A stretch of DNA of 64,000 bases from Neorhizobium vignae (GCF_000732195.1 NZ_JNNU01000010.1:62001-126000), one strand, 5' to 3'; shown: positions 1-8,815, counted from the first letter of the stretch. Notes: generated by a model from the letters alone, not told the origin. Translations and numbers: made by a program.

Positions 1-2
1 GG

Positions 3-953
3 TCATGCCTCCGTTGAGCGGAATGGCAAGCCCGCCGATTGTTGGTGGTGAATGAGTGCCTGCTCAAGATGCCGGGTCGCTGGCTTGGCCATGCGCATGT
101 CGAGATTGCGCAGCAGGCCGGGCCTTGGTTCCGCGTCGGAATAGGCAATAAGGGCGGTCAGTCCCTTGCTCCCGGCCTTGATATGGGTGTGCGAAGCGTC
201 GGCAAACAACGCATCTCCGATACCGGCATGAGCCTTCCCGGCGTCTATCTCACCCGCGATGACCAGTATCCAGGTTTCGCATTCCGCGTTCAACTCCCAG
301 TTCGAATCTGCCGGAAGGTTGACCCGTTCGAGGACAAAGAAAGGACAGGAGACCAGTTGTGTCCTGACCTCTGTGAGGTCCACCGGAATTGCCTGGGCCT
401 TCGCCGGCTCCAGATCCGCCGCCGCGACGGCCTGATCCACATGCAGTTCGCGCTTGCGGCCATAGTCGAACAGACGAAATGTCGTATCGCTTCTCTGCTG
501 AATCTCCGCGACAACAAGTCCGGCGCCAATGGCGTGAATGGTCCCGGCCGGGACGAAAATGACGTCGCCCGCCCTGGCATCCCGCCAATCCACGATATCG
601 GCTATGGAGCCATCAAGGATCGCATGGCGCAGTTCCGGCTGCGTCAGGCTCCTCGTCAACCCGACGGCAACCTGAGCGCCCGGTTCCGCTGACAGAATAT
701 ACCATGCTTCGGTCTTTCCGTTTTCCATGCCGAGCGATTGCGCAAGGCCGTCGTCGGGATGGACCTGGATAGACAGGGGCTCTTTTGTGAAGAGCAGCTT
801 GAGAAGCAGAGCAGAATCGGGCGACTGCACGTCGGCGCGCTCGAACCAAATTTCGCCGATCGCGTCGTTGTGGCGTGTCTTCGTCCAGGGCTGGAGATCG
901 TGGCTGCCCCAGGGTTTGCGCGCAATCCGCGCGCCGGCCTGTTCGATTACCAT
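3..953 (-). CDS. manA: Class I mannose-6-phosphate isomerase
   Basis: This 316-residue cytosolic protein matches type I phosphomannose isomerase, which interconverts mannose-6-phosphate and fructose-6-phosphate for mannose use and GDP-mannose/polysaccharide supply. The N-terminal KPWGS motif, the QVHPDD and KTEAWY metal-site segments and the PAGTIHAIGAG cupin motif are all visible. The length fits the short bacterial form. The start is supported by GGAG seven bases upstream of ATG at 953, and the stop is intact at 3-5. It has no same-strand partner inside the window; any operon partners would lie to the left of the edge. Confidence 0.9.
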   Translation of the reverse strand: MVIEQAGARIARKPWGSHDLQPWTKTRHNDAIGEIWFERADVQSPDSALLLKLLFTKEPLSIQVHPDDGLAQSLGMENGKTEAWYILSAEPGAQVAVGLTRSLTQPELRHAILDGSIADIVDWRDARAGDVIFVPAGTIHAIGAGLVVAEIQQRSDTTFRLFDYGRKRELHVDQAVAAADLEPAKAQAIPVDLTEVRTQLVSCPFFVLERVNLPADSNWELNAECETWILVIAGEIDAGKAHAGIGDALFADASHTHIKAGSKGLTALIAYSDAEPRPGLLRNLDMRMAKPATRHLEQALIHHQQSAGLPFRSTEA

Positions 954-1612
954 TATGGAACTCCTTCATCGTACCGCTAAGACCGGGTCGATCTGAGGTC
1001 GGAGTATCCTGCTGGGGTGGCGGACAGTCCGTGAGGACTGATCAGAATCCGGCCAAAACGAGTGCGGTCAGCCTGCGGCTGCTCAGATCGGAACGATTTC
1101 AAGAAGAAGAAAAATAAATAAACTCGAAATCTAACTCAATATTTTTCGATCCAAATTTGTATATAATCCCAGATCTCAAAAATGCAATGGCATGAAATCT
1201 TCCATAAAATCAGAAATTTTCGGTCAATATTTTGATATGGTTAGTAAATCTTGCGAATGATAATCGTAAAATTCAGGATGTATTATTGCTTTCCAAGAAT
1301 TACGGCGCTTCAGAAAGGTCGCCTGCTGGCCGGAAGAGATCTCCACCTTGTGGCCGGCTTCATTGCCCGGCCTCCTTGGCACGGTAGCGCGCCAGGTCTG
1401 GATGGGAACCGGACATCGCCCTTCGACTGCAGACACGGCATGATTTGGAAAGCTACACTCTTTCCTGCCGGCATTTTGGAACAAACTACGTCGGCCCACA
1501 AGGTTGAAGCGTCTATACCCTTCTTGTGATGACACGGATCCGGAGCTTTCAATGGTCGATCCTCGCTTTTGGCCACCGTGGGCAGCAGGCCGATGGAAGA
1601 GTAGGCGGGTAT
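954..1612. other. Intergenic stretch with AT-rich block, no supported gene
   Basis: About 660 bases separate manA from the peroxiredoxin promoter. Roughly 1100-1290 is markedly richer in A/T than the surroundings. A short hairpin (CAGTCC, GTGA loop, GGACTG) sits near 1030. The only long open frame here, on the minus strand at 1224-1646, has no recognisable domain or ribosome site, and I do not call it. Confidence 0.5.
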
Positions 1613-1637
1613 CTACGAAATACTCTATAATTCGTAG
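1613..1637 (+). promoter_or_regulatory. Dyad overlapping a -10-like element upstream of peroxiredoxin
   Basis: Perfect 7-bp arms CTACGAA (1613-1619) and TTCGTAG (1631-1637) flank a TATAAT at 1626-1631, about 80 bp before the peroxiredoxin start. The arrangement suits an operator overlapping a promoter, such as a redox-responsive repressor site. No clear -35 element was seen, so promoter function is inference. Confidence 0.4.
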
Positions 1638-1716
1638 GCGCCCCAAGCGGCCGGGCGATCGGGCCGGCTTCGAAGCCCCGATCGCGACAGAGACAACAAT
1701 TCAAGGGAGCTGAGAC

Positions 1717-2376
1717 ATGAGCCTTCGTATCAATGACATAGCACCGGATTTCACCGCCGAGACCACCCAGGGCACGATCCATTTCCACGACTGGATCGGC
1801 AGTGGCTGGGCCGTGCTGTTTTCCCATCCGAAGAACTTCACGCCGGTCTGCACGACCGAGCTCGGCGCCATGGCAGGGCTCGAGGGTGAATTCAAAAAGC
1901 GCGGCGTCAAGATCATCGGCATCTCTGTCGATCCGGTCGAAAGCCACGGCAAGTGGAAGGACGACATCAAGACGGCGACCGGTTTCGAGGTGGAATATCC
2001 GCTGATCGGCGACCGCGACCTCAAGGTCGCCAAACTCTACGACATGCTGCCGGCCGCAGCCGGCGAAAGTTCGGAAGGCCGCACGCCCGCCGACAATGCG
2101 ACGGTGCGCTCGGTCTATGTGATCGGCCCGGACAAGAAGATCAAGCTGATCCTCACCTACCCGATGACCACCGGCCGCAACTTCAACGAAATCCTGCGGG
2201 CGATCGACTCGATCCAGCTCACCGCCAAGCACCAGGTGGCGACGCCGGCCAACTGGAAGCAGGGTGAGGATGTGATCATCACCGCAGCCGTTTCCAACGA
2301 GGATGCGATCACCCGCTTCGGTTCGTTCGATACCGTGCTTCCCTATCTGCGCAAGACCAAGCAGCCCACGGCCTGA
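1717..2376 (+). CDS. 1-Cys peroxiredoxin (Prx6 type)
   Basis: A 219-residue AhpC/TSA-fold thiol peroxidase that reduces hydrogen peroxide and organic hydroperoxides in the cytosol. The peroxidatic cysteine is C45 in the motif TPVCTTE. The length and the C-terminal arm (VATPANWKQGEDVII region) are typical of the Prx6/1-Cys class rather than 2-Cys AhpC. AGGGAGCTGAGAC precedes the ATG and gives a good ribosome site. The gene appears monocistronic, with a dyad over a -10-like box upstream and a strong terminator directly downstream. Confidence 0.93.
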   Translation: MSLRINDIAPDFTAETTQGTIHFHDWIGSGWAVLFSHPKNFTPVCTTELGAMAGLEGEFKKRGVKIIGISVDPVESHGKWKDDIKTATGFEVEYPLIGDRDLKVAKLYDMLPAAAGESSEGRTPADNATVRSVYVIGPDKKIKLILTYPMTTGRNFNEILRAIDSIQLTAKHQVATPANWKQGEDVIITAAVSNEDAITRFGSFDTVLPYLRKTKQPTA

Positions 2377-2397
2377 TATCGGCTCGTCTATGTGAAC

Positions 2398-2436
2398 ATA
2401 AAGGCCGGCGGAGCGGATCGCTTCGCCGGCCTTTAT
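2398..2436 (+). terminator. Rho-independent terminator after peroxiredoxin
   Basis: A perfect 13-bp stem ATAAAGGCCGGCG / CGCCGGCCTTTAT with a 13-base loop starts 21 bases after the peroxiredoxin stop. The A- and T-rich stem ends make it usable in both directions. Confidence 0.8.
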
Positions 2437-2475
2437 GCGTGTTCCGGATACGGCCCCCGTGTCGGAAGGCCGATC

Positions 2476-2658
2476 TCAATAGACTGGATACATGCCCCAG
2501 AAGAAGCTTTCCGAATGTTCGCGATCGGGATCGCGAAGTTCCTCACGATCCTTTTCGAACGTCTTGCGTTCAGTGCTGTCCGCGCCCGCCTTGCCGGGCG
2601 CGCGCCGGGCCAGTCCGAACAGATCAAATCCAAACAGGGATAAGCCACAAGTGATCAT
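2476..2658 (-). CDS. Small hypothetical protein (60 aa)
   Basis: I do not recognise this protein. The case for a gene is a perfect GGAGG (2665-2669 on the complement) six bases before ATG, and a composition unlike a random frame: a hydrophobic first third (MITCGLSLFGFDLFGL) followed by a charged tail rich in Glu, Asp and Arg, ending in an aromatic patch (FFWGMYPVY). The N-terminal segment is too short for a confident membrane anchor. It stands alone between the peroxiredoxin terminator and the monooxygenase gene, both of which run towards it or away on other transcripts. Confidence 0.5.
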   Translation of the reverse strand: MITCGLSLFGFDLFGLARRAPGKAGADSTERKTFEKDREELRDPDREHSESFFWGMYPVY

Positions 2659-2833
2659 CGTCAGCCTCCAGTTGGTTGCGCGTCATACCGCTCCACTTTC
2701 AGGCCAAACTCCGTTCCGGTCAATGTAGTCCATCAAAACACTATACTAATTCGTTGACACATTTGAAATTGTTATGTCCAAAATGTGGCAGCCGGCGAAA
2801 TAGCGATCCCTGCCCGCTTCCAGTAACATGCCC

Positions 2834-4153
2834 TCACGAAAAAAAGCGGTTGGCGGGGCGCGGCAGGCCGAGATGCTCGCGAAGCGTCTCTCCTTCATAA
2901 TCGTGGCGGAAGATGCCGCGCCGCTGCAATTCCGGAATGACCCTTTGCGTCACGTCGTCCAGGCCTTGCGGCAGGTAGGGGAAGACGACGGTAAAGCCGT
3001 CGCTTGCCTCTTCCGAAAGCCAGGTCTGCATCTCGTCGGCTATGGTTTGCGGCGTGCCGACGAAGGCAAGGCCCGAATAGCCGCCGTAACGCTGGGCGAG
3101 CTGGCGTACCGTCAGTTTTTCCTGCTCGGCGAGTCTGAGGACCTGGGCGCGGCCGGACTTGCTGGCGTTGGTTTCCGGGGTGTCCGGCAACGGACCGTCC
3201 GGATCGAAACCCGACGCATCGTGACCGAGGGCTATCGACAGCGAGGCGATGGCGCTGTCGTAATGCACCAGGCTGTCGAGGGTCGCCCGCTTCGCCTTCG
3301 CCTCTTCCACCGTATCGCCGACGACGATGAAGGCGGCCGGCAGGATCTTCAGGTGGTCGGGATTGCGCCCGGCGACGGCCATGCGACCCTTGATATCCGC
3401 GTAAAGCGCCTTGGAGGCCGCCAGATCGCGCGGCGAACAAAAGACCAGTTCGGCGGTCTCGGCCGCAAGCTGACGTCCCGGCTCCGACTGCCCCGCCTGC
3501 ACGATCACCGGCCAGCCCTGTACCGGGCGGGCAATGTTGAGCGGCCCCCGTACGCTGAGTTCGTCGCCCTTATGGTCGAGCACGTGCATCTTTTCAGGAT
3601 CGAAGAAGATGCCGCTCTGCTGGTCACGGATAAAGGCATCGTCTGCGAAACTGTCCCACAGCCCGGTGACGACGTCGTAGAACTCGCGCGCCCGCTTGTA
3701 GCGCTCGCCGTGCTCGACATGTTCGTCGAGGCCGAAATTACGGGCGGAATCCGGGTTGGACGTGGTGACGATATTCCAGGCGGCGCGGCCGTTGCTGATA
3801 TGGTCGAGCGAGGCGAACCGGCGGGCCACATGATAGGGTTCGTCGAAAGTCGTTGAGGCGGTCGCCGCAAGGCCGATCTTCTCGGTGACGGCTGCCAGCG
3901 CAGAGAGCAGCGTGAACGGCTCGAACGACGTTACGGTATGGCTGCGCTTCAGCGCTTCGACGGGCATGTTCAGCACCGCCAGATGATCGGCCATGAAGAA
4001 CGCATCGAACTTCGCCGCCTCCAGCTTCTGTATGAAGGACTTGATATGCCCGAAATTGAAATTGGCGTCCGCATAGGCGCCGGGATAACGCCAGGCGCCG
4101 GTATGCAGGCTGACGGGACGCATGAAGGCTGTAAGGTGCAGGGATCTTGCCAT
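2834..4153 (-). CDS. LLM-class FMN-dependent monooxygenase (NtaA/SnaA/DmoA type)
   Basis: This 439-residue protein is a luciferase-like (beta/alpha)8 flavin monooxygenase that would use reduced FMN and O2. Family members oxidise nitrilotriacetate, dimethylsulfide or dibenzothiophene sulfone. The opening HTGAWRYPGAYADANFNF, the FDAFFMADHLA segment and the RAAWNIVTTSNPDSARNFG segment are typical of the NtaA/SnaA/SoxA subgroup. It diverges from the sfnB-like gene with a 269-bp shared upstream region, which suggests joint control and a role in cleaving organosulfur compounds under sulfur limitation. The substrate cannot be read from sequence. The flavin reductase partner is not adjacent. Confidence 0.85.
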   Translation of the reverse strand: MARSLHLTAFMRPVSLHTGAWRYPGAYADANFNFGHIKSFIQKLEAAKFDAFFMADHLAVLNMPVEALKRSHTVTSFEPFTLLSALAAVTEKIGLAATASTTFDEPYHVARRFASLDHISNGRAAWNIVTTSNPDSARNFGLDEHVEHGERYKRAREFYDVVTGLWDSFADDAFIRDQQSGIFFDPEKMHVLDHKGDELSVRGPLNIARPVQGWPVIVQAGQSEPGRQLAAETAELVFCSPRDLAASKALYADIKGRMAVAGRNPDHLKILPAAFIVVGDTVEEAKAKRATLDSLVHYDSAIASLSIALGHDASGFDPDGPLPDTPETNASKSGRAQVLRLAEQEKLTVRQLAQRYGGYSGLAFVGTPQTIADEMQTWLSEEASDGFTVVFPYLPQGLDDVTQRVIPELQRRGIFRHDYEGETLREHLGLPRPANRFFS

Positions 4154-4222
4154 GGGACGACGCTCTTGTGGGATGAGAGAAGGCTGATCGGCTTAAACTA
4201 GGCATTCCAATTTCAGATGCTA

Positions 4223-4266
4223 AGCAACGTTGTTGCGCCGATTGCATCGTCCCGGAGAAATTCTCC
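4223..4266. promoter_or_regulatory. Two short dyads in the divergent monooxygenase/sfnB promoter region
   Basis: GCAAC-GTT-GTTGC (4223-4235) and GGAGAA-A-TTCTCC (4254-4266) lie in the 269-bp gap between the divergent monooxygenase and sfnB-like genes. They are candidate operators for the nearby Rrf2 regulator or for a sulfur regulator. Both are short, so the call is tentative. Confidence 0.3.
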
Positions 4267-4422
4267 CTCCGTCTGGTCAACTTGGCGTGACAATCCCCAG
4301 AACTCTCTCTTCGGCCACCAAAAGAGAAAATTCACTTCGTTCAAAGCGTGCAATTGAAGCTTTATTCCTTCTCCCGGTCTTCGTGGCGTGGCTCAATGAC
4401 AGACTTGATCCGGGAGGCGCGT

Positions 4423-5640
4423 ATGAGCAAGGTTTTCCATTTGGCAGGAAAGATCAGAGCAGTGGCTCCTTACCTCGCGACAGAGGACCAGGCGATCGAC
4501 GTCGCCAGGGGGCTTTCGGCGCGGATCGCCGAAGGATCGAGCCACCGCGACCGGGAGCGGCTGCTTCCTCATGACGAGATGGAGCTGGTCGCCCAGTCAG
4601 GCCTGCTGGGGATAACCGTGCCCGCCGAATATGGCGGAGCCGACATTTCCAACGCCTTCCTGGCGGAGGTGATCGCCATTCTGTCGGAGGCTGATGCATC
4701 TGTCGGGCAGATCCCGCAGAACCATTTTTCCATCCTCGAAGCCTTGCGCCTTTCCGGCAGCGAGGAGCAGAAGAAATATTTCTTCGCGCGGGCGCTTTCT
4801 GGTGAACATTTCGGCAATGCCCTTGCCGAGTCCGGAACGAAGGCTGCGGGCGATATCGAGACCCGGCTCGTGCCGGAAGGCATTGGCTATCGTGTCACTG
4901 GCCGCAAATATTATTCGACCGGCGCGCTGTTTGCCGATTGGGTGGCCATCTTTGGTCTCGATCCCGAAGGAAGAGCAGTCATGGCGATTGTGCCGCGCGA
5001 TGCTGAAGGACTGACGATCGTCGACGATTGGGACGGGTTCGGCCAGCGCACCACGGCCAGCGGCACCGTGCTGATCGACAACGTTTACGTTTCGCCGGAT
5101 TCGGTCATCAGCTACTACCGGAGTTTCGAGCGGCATGCGCCACTGGGCTCGCTTGGCCAGCTCTTGCATGCCGCCGTCGACCTGGGGATCGCGCGCGCCG
5201 CCTTTGCCGACATGGTCGGCTTCGTTCGCAACAAATCCCGCGGGATCCGCAATGTCGGCATAGAGACGGCAAGTGCCGATCCGCTGACCATCGCGCGGAC
5301 CGGCTCGATCGCCGTGAAGCTGGAGGCGGCAAGTGCGGTTCTCGAGCGAGCCGGTCGCAAGGTCGATGTCGCCCAGGTCAATCCATCCTCGGAGACTGCG
5401 ATCGAGGCCTCGCTTTCCGTCGCTGCGGCAAAGATCCTGACCACGGAAGCAGCACTTGACGCAACCAACGGCCTGTTCGAACTCGCCGGGACGTCTGCGA
5501 CCAAGGAGGACCTGAACCTCGACCGCCATTGGCGCAACGCCCGCACCCATACGGTTCACGATCCGGTACGCTGGAAACATCACGCGATCGGCGACTTTCA
5601 CCTCAACGGCAATGTCCCGCGGCCGAACGGACAGTTCTAG
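4423..5640 (+). CDS. sfnB: SfnB-like acyl-CoA dehydrogenase-family sulfur acquisition oxidoreductase
   Basis: A 405-residue flavoprotein of the acyl-CoA dehydrogenase fold, matching the SfnB family linked to growth on dimethyl sulfone/methanesulfonate-type sulfur sources. Visible segments include the ITVPAEYGGADIS start of the N-terminal domain, the NALAESGTKA flavin region and the C-terminal DRHWRNARTHTVHDPVRWKH, where classical acyl-CoA dehydrogenases carry other residues. I chose ATG 4423 because GGGAGG lies five bases upstream; the in-frame ATG at 4348 has no ribosome site. It is divergent from the LLM monooxygenase and converges on the Rrf2 gene 43 bases downstream. Confidence 0.85.
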   Translation: MSKVFHLAGKIRAVAPYLATEDQAIDVARGLSARIAEGSSHRDRERLLPHDEMELVAQSGLLGITVPAEYGGADISNAFLAEVIAILSEADASVGQIPQNHFSILEALRLSGSEEQKKYFFARALSGEHFGNALAESGTKAAGDIETRLVPEGIGYRVTGRKYYSTGALFADWVAIFGLDPEGRAVMAIVPRDAEGLTIVDDWDGFGQRTTASGTVLIDNVYVSPDSVISYYRSFERHAPLGSLGQLLHAAVDLGIARAAFADMVGFVRNKSRGIRNVGIETASADPLTIARTGSIAVKLEAASAVLERAGRKVDVAQVNPSSETAIEASLSVAAAKILTTEAALDATNGLFELAGTSATKEDLNLDRHWRNARTHTVHDPVRWKHHAIGDFHLNGNVPRPNGQF

Positions 5641-5683
5641 ACCCTCTCGCCGAGTGTGCAGCGGCCTGCGCCCGCGGCGTAAT

Positions 5684-6139
5684 CTATTTGCTGCTTGTCT
5701 GGGCGTCGTCGAGAAGGCCGCTCGAGCGCTTGGCGACCATCTGTTCCAGCGTCATGTTGTCGAGTACCGAGGCGATCGCGTCGCGCACTTCCGTCATCGA
5801 ATGGCGGATCTGACAGTCTTCCGGATGGTCGCAATCGTCGCAGGCCTCGAATGCCGTCTTGCTGGCGCAACGGATCGGCGCCAGCGGACCGTCGAGAATG
5901 CGGACCGCTTGGCCGACATAGATCTGCGAAGCGGGCTTGGACAGCGCATAACCGCCGCCCGGCCCTTTTTTCGAGCGCAGCATGCCGCCCTTGCGCAGCT
6001 CCAGCAGGATCGCGTCGAGGAATTTCTTGGAAATGTTGTTCTGTTGGGCGATGTCGCTGACGAAAGCGGTCTTGCCGGGTTCGAGCTGTGCCAGGTGGAC
6101 AAGCGCCTTAAGCCCGTATTTTCCCTTTTTCGTAAGCAT
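5684..6139 (-). CDS. Rrf2-family transcriptional regulator
   Basis: A 151-residue DNA-binding protein with the Rrf2 winged helix at its start (MLTKKGKYGLKALVHLA, then SDIAQQNNISKKFLDAILLEL as recognition region, and a GPGGGYAL wing). Four cysteines (in RCASKT, EACDDC and EDC) lie where Rrf2 proteins such as IscR/NsrR bind an Fe-S cluster. Spacing differs from textbook IscR, so cluster binding is a possibility only. I start at 6139, since the upstream 27 codons are not family-like. Its position beside two sulfur-scavenging oxidoreductases suggests a CymR-like sulfur/cysteine regulator, but this is inference from context. Confidence 0.85.
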   Translation of the reverse strand: MLTKKGKYGLKALVHLAQLEPGKTAFVSDIAQQNNISKKFLDAILLELRKGGMLRSKKGPGGGYALSKPASQIYVGQAVRILDGPLAPIRCASKTAFEACDDCDHPEDCQIRHSMTEVRDAIASVLDNMTLEQMVAKRSSGLLDDAQTSSK

Positions 6140-6248
6140 CGAGGATCGAAATTCCGCCTGACTGGTGTCCTTCCCGGCGAAATCGCCGAGGGTGTGACAC
6201 CGATACAGGAGCGGTGACAAAGGTTCAATGTCGGTTTGCTCGTCTGCC

Positions 6249-7481
6249 CTATTCTGCCGAAAGATCGCGCAATGTCCGCGGCAACGTATTCATGCATTCG
6301 GCCCCCGTTTCGGTGATCAGGAACTGATCCTCGATCATCAGCGCGCCGACGCCCTGCCCGTAGAACGGAACCTCCAGTGCCACCACCATGTTCGGCTGAA
6401 TGATCTCCGGATTTCCGACGGAGAAGAACGGCCATTCCTCGATACCGACGCTGCCACCGACCGAATGGCCGAAATGGCCGCGATCATATTCTGCAAAGCC
6501 GTCCTCACGCATCGAGGCGAGCATGGCCGCATGCACCGCGCCGAACGTGTTACCCGGACGAAGTTTATCGAGCCCGGCTGCGAAAGCGTTTTCCAGCGCC
6601 TGGAAGATTTCGCGCGACAGTGGCGATGCACGGCCATGGGTGAAGGTCCGGGCGCCGTCCGAGGAGTAACCCTCGACCAGCGTTCCGACATCGGCCTTGA
6701 TCGGTGCGCCCGGCGTCACGACCGCCGACATGTCCGAAAGATCTGCGCCGACCGAGATGAAGTCCCAGTGGCCGCTCAGATCGAAGCCTCCTTCTGCCGC
6801 GGCTGCCTCGGCGCCCGCCTTCCAGGCACAGGAGAGTTCGGTGAGCCGCGCGCCGGGTTTCACCGCCGCTGCCATGCGGACGAGTCCCGCTTCCGCAGCC
6901 TTGGCGGCACGACGCAACCGCTCGATCTCGCGCGGCGTCTTGACGGCCCGCAGGCGGCGTAGCACGTCCGAGCCATCGGTCCAGGTTACCGTCGGCAAAG
7001 CCAGTTTCAGGGCCTCGAAATCGGCGGCCGGCATGAATTCGAGGTCGGCGCCGATCCGAGCGCGATCAAGGCCACGCTCGTTCAAGAGATCGCTGAGCAG
7101 GCCGAAACAGGCGGACCGATCGAACGTTTCCGGTCGGGGTCCGAGAGAACCGAGCCGGCGATAGGCCTCATTGATCTGCGCGATGCTCGTGGCTCCCGTC
7201 AGATCGAGCATGTCGATCCAGATCCGATGGGTGCGCAGGTCCGCGGCTGCCGCAGCCTTGCGGATCGATCCGCCGGCATGGTCGCTGGCGATTGCGGCCA
7301 GATCGGTCGAGGCATCGGCCGGCACAAGCGCGATTGCCGCACCCGCTCTGCCCCACATGGTCGCGACACCGGCCGGTGCGCCCACCGCATACCGAAAGGC
7401 TTCGGGCTGGAAAATTACCAGGGCGTCGAGGCCCGCGTGCGCCATCAGGCGCTCTGCATGGCGGCGGTCGATATCACTCAT
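6249..7481 (-). CDS. M24 family metallopeptidase (Xaa-Pro peptidase-like)
   Basis: A 410-residue two-domain protein: a creatinase-type N-terminal domain (to about residue 165) and a pita-bread catalytic domain. The M24 metal ligands look canonical: Asp in KADVG, Asp in SSDGARTF, His in RGHFGHSVGG, Glu in VALEVPF and Glu in LMIEDQF. It would therefore be a metal-dependent aminopeptidase P/prolidase-like hydrolase, unlike the two M24 proteins near 60 kb. GGAG precedes ATG 7481 by seven bases, so I prefer it to the TTG four codons upstream. It follows the Rrf2 gene region on the same strand after a 109-bp gap. Confidence 0.85.
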   Translation of the reverse strand: MSDIDRRHAERLMAHAGLDALVIFQPEAFRYAVGAPAGVATMWGRAGAAIALVPADASTDLAAIASDHAGGSIRKAAAAADLRTHRIWIDMLDLTGATSIAQINEAYRRLGSLGPRPETFDRSACFGLLSDLLNERGLDRARIGADLEFMPAADFEALKLALPTVTWTDGSDVLRRLRAVKTPREIERLRRAAKAAEAGLVRMAAAVKPGARLTELSCAWKAGAEAAAAEGGFDLSGHWDFISVGADLSDMSAVVTPGAPIKADVGTLVEGYSSDGARTFTHGRASPLSREIFQALENAFAAGLDKLRPGNTFGAVHAAMLASMREDGFAEYDRGHFGHSVGGSVGIEEWPFFSVGNPEIIQPNMVVALEVPFYGQGVGALMIEDQFLITETGAECMNTLPRTLRDLSAE

Positions 7482-7700
7482 CGCATACTCCAAAACCGTC
7501 TTTTCTCAAGGCCTTAGCCGGCCTCCGGCCAAATCGCCAGCAGTTGGAACAAAAATTCCTGAATGCCGCCATGGCGGCGAAGAGCATTTCTCGTCCATAT
7601 GCAAAATCGCCCTCCGTTATCCTTCCGGCTGAAAGGGACTGAGATATTCTTCGCCAGTATACAATGGCTGAAAAAGGTCAGCATGATCAGGGGGTTTAAC

Positions 7701-7930
7701 ATGGCCGGCTTGACGATCCGCGTCGTCGAACTGCTCAGGCAACTGTCGAAGACCGTGAACTGATGCTCGTTTCCCAGGTTATCGGCCTCGTCGCCTCGCT
7801 CTGGGAGGAAACCATCATCCTCGAACGTGGCAGGATCAACGAAAGCGGCGGGAACAGAGATATCCTCGCCACCCCTCGTCATGTCCACGCGCAAAAACTC
7901 TTGTCCAGCATTCCCAGCATGCGGGCCTGA
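7701..7930 (+). pseudogene. Remnant of a dipeptide/oligopeptide ABC transporter ATPase (C-terminal part)
   Basis: Two adjoining frames reproduce the C-terminal end of a DppD/OppD-type ATPase. The first, from 7701, reads LTIRVVELLRQLSK, which corresponds to the D-loop stretch after 'SALDVTIRVQ'. The second, from 7763 in another frame, reads ASLWEETIILERGRINESG and then ILATPRHVHAQKLLSSIP, matching the H-loop-to-end segment seen intact in the 41.1-42.9 kb ATPase. It stops at 7928-7930. Everything upstream (Walker A, signature, Walker B) is absent. It ends 30 bases before an NfsA-like nitroreductase, the same neighbour the intact ATPase has. Confidence 0.75.
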
Positions 7931-7960
7931 TCCCTCTCTCATATTCAAAGGAGTTCTTCG

Positions 7961-8815
7961 ATGTCCGTTTCCCGCTTCGCCTCCGCGCCTGAAACTTCCC
8001 CGACCCCGGCCGATCTGGTGCGCCAGCGCTATGGATCGGCCCAGCCGGCCGCGACTTCCGAGTGGAACGCCGCGCTCGACGCGATCCTCTCGCACCGTTC
8101 CGTCCGCTCCTACCTGCCCAAAGCAGTGCCGGAAAGCGTGCTGCAGCTGACCGTCGCGGCCGCCCAATCGGCGCCGACCTCTTCCAGCCTGCAGGCCTGG
8201 AGTGTCGTGGCGGTCGAGGATCCCGAGCGGCGGGCTAAGCTCGCCGAACTCGCCTCCCCCAATCCGCAGATCATCTCCGCGCCGCTCTTCCTGGTCTGGA
8301 TCGCCGATCTTTCGCGGTTGAGAAAAATCACCACCAAGAACGGCAAGACCGGCGAAGGTCTCGATTATCTGGAAAGTTTCCTGCTGGCGGCGATCGACGC
8401 GTCGCTGGCCGCCCAGAATGCGCTGGTCGCGCTGGAATCGCTCGGCCTCGGCACCTGCTATATCGGCGGCATCCGCAACCATCCGGCTGAAGTGGGTGAA
8501 ATCCTCGGCCTGCCGCCGGAAGCATTTGCGGTCTTTGGCATGACCGTGGGGTATCCCGATCCGGCCGTCGAGACGGATGTGAAGCCGCGCCTGCCGCAAT
8601 CGCTCGTGTTGCACCGCGAGCAATATCAGACAGCCCAACCCAAGGCGGATTTCGCTACGTATGACGACACGATGCGGTCGTTCCAGACCGACCAGGGAAT
8701 GGCTGTCCGCGGCTGGACGGGCGTTGTCGCCAGCCGCATCGCCGATGCACCGGCCCTCAAAGGCCGGCACGTGCTGCTCGATGTCGTGCGCCGCATGGGC
8801 TTCAAGGTAAAATAG
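7961..8815 (+). CDS. NfsA-like NAD(P)H-dependent FMN nitroreductase
   Basis: A 284-residue nitroreductase-fold flavoprotein. The HRSVRSYLPK motif (phosphate binding of FMN), AAAQSAPTSSSLQAWSV and the GLGTCYIGGIRNH segment identify the NfsA/FRP group. Members reduce nitroaromatics, quinones or flavins with NADPH. AAGGAG lies eight bases before the ATG. A paralogue lies at 40212-41057. Both sit next to a Dpp-type ATPase (here a dead one), so the enzyme may act on an imported substrate or supply reduced flavin to the LLM monooxygenase. Both ideas are inference. Confidence 0.87.
   Translation: MSVSRFASAPETSPTPADLVRQRYGSAQPAATSEWNAALDAILSHRSVRSYLPKAVPESVLQLTVAAAQSAPTSSSLQAWSVVAVEDPERRAKLAELASPNPQIISAPLFLVWIADLSRLRKITTKNGKTGEGLDYLESFLLAAIDASLAAQNALVALESLGLGTCYIGGIRNHPAEVGEILGLPPEAFAVFGMTVGYPDPAVETDVKPRLPQSLVLHREQYQTAQPKADFATYDDTMRSFQTDQGMAVRGWTGVVASRIADAPALKGRHVLLDVVRRMGFKVK

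Noticed and set aside
1224-1646. 140-codon minus-strand frame between manA and the peroxiredoxin gene
   Set aside because: No recognisable domain, no ribosome site, and it crosses a promoter-like region.
7657-7664. GTATACAA resembling the GntR-like boxes of the matA/UGSC promoters
   Set aside because: A single 8-bp match without a partner box at 22-23 bp; likely chance.
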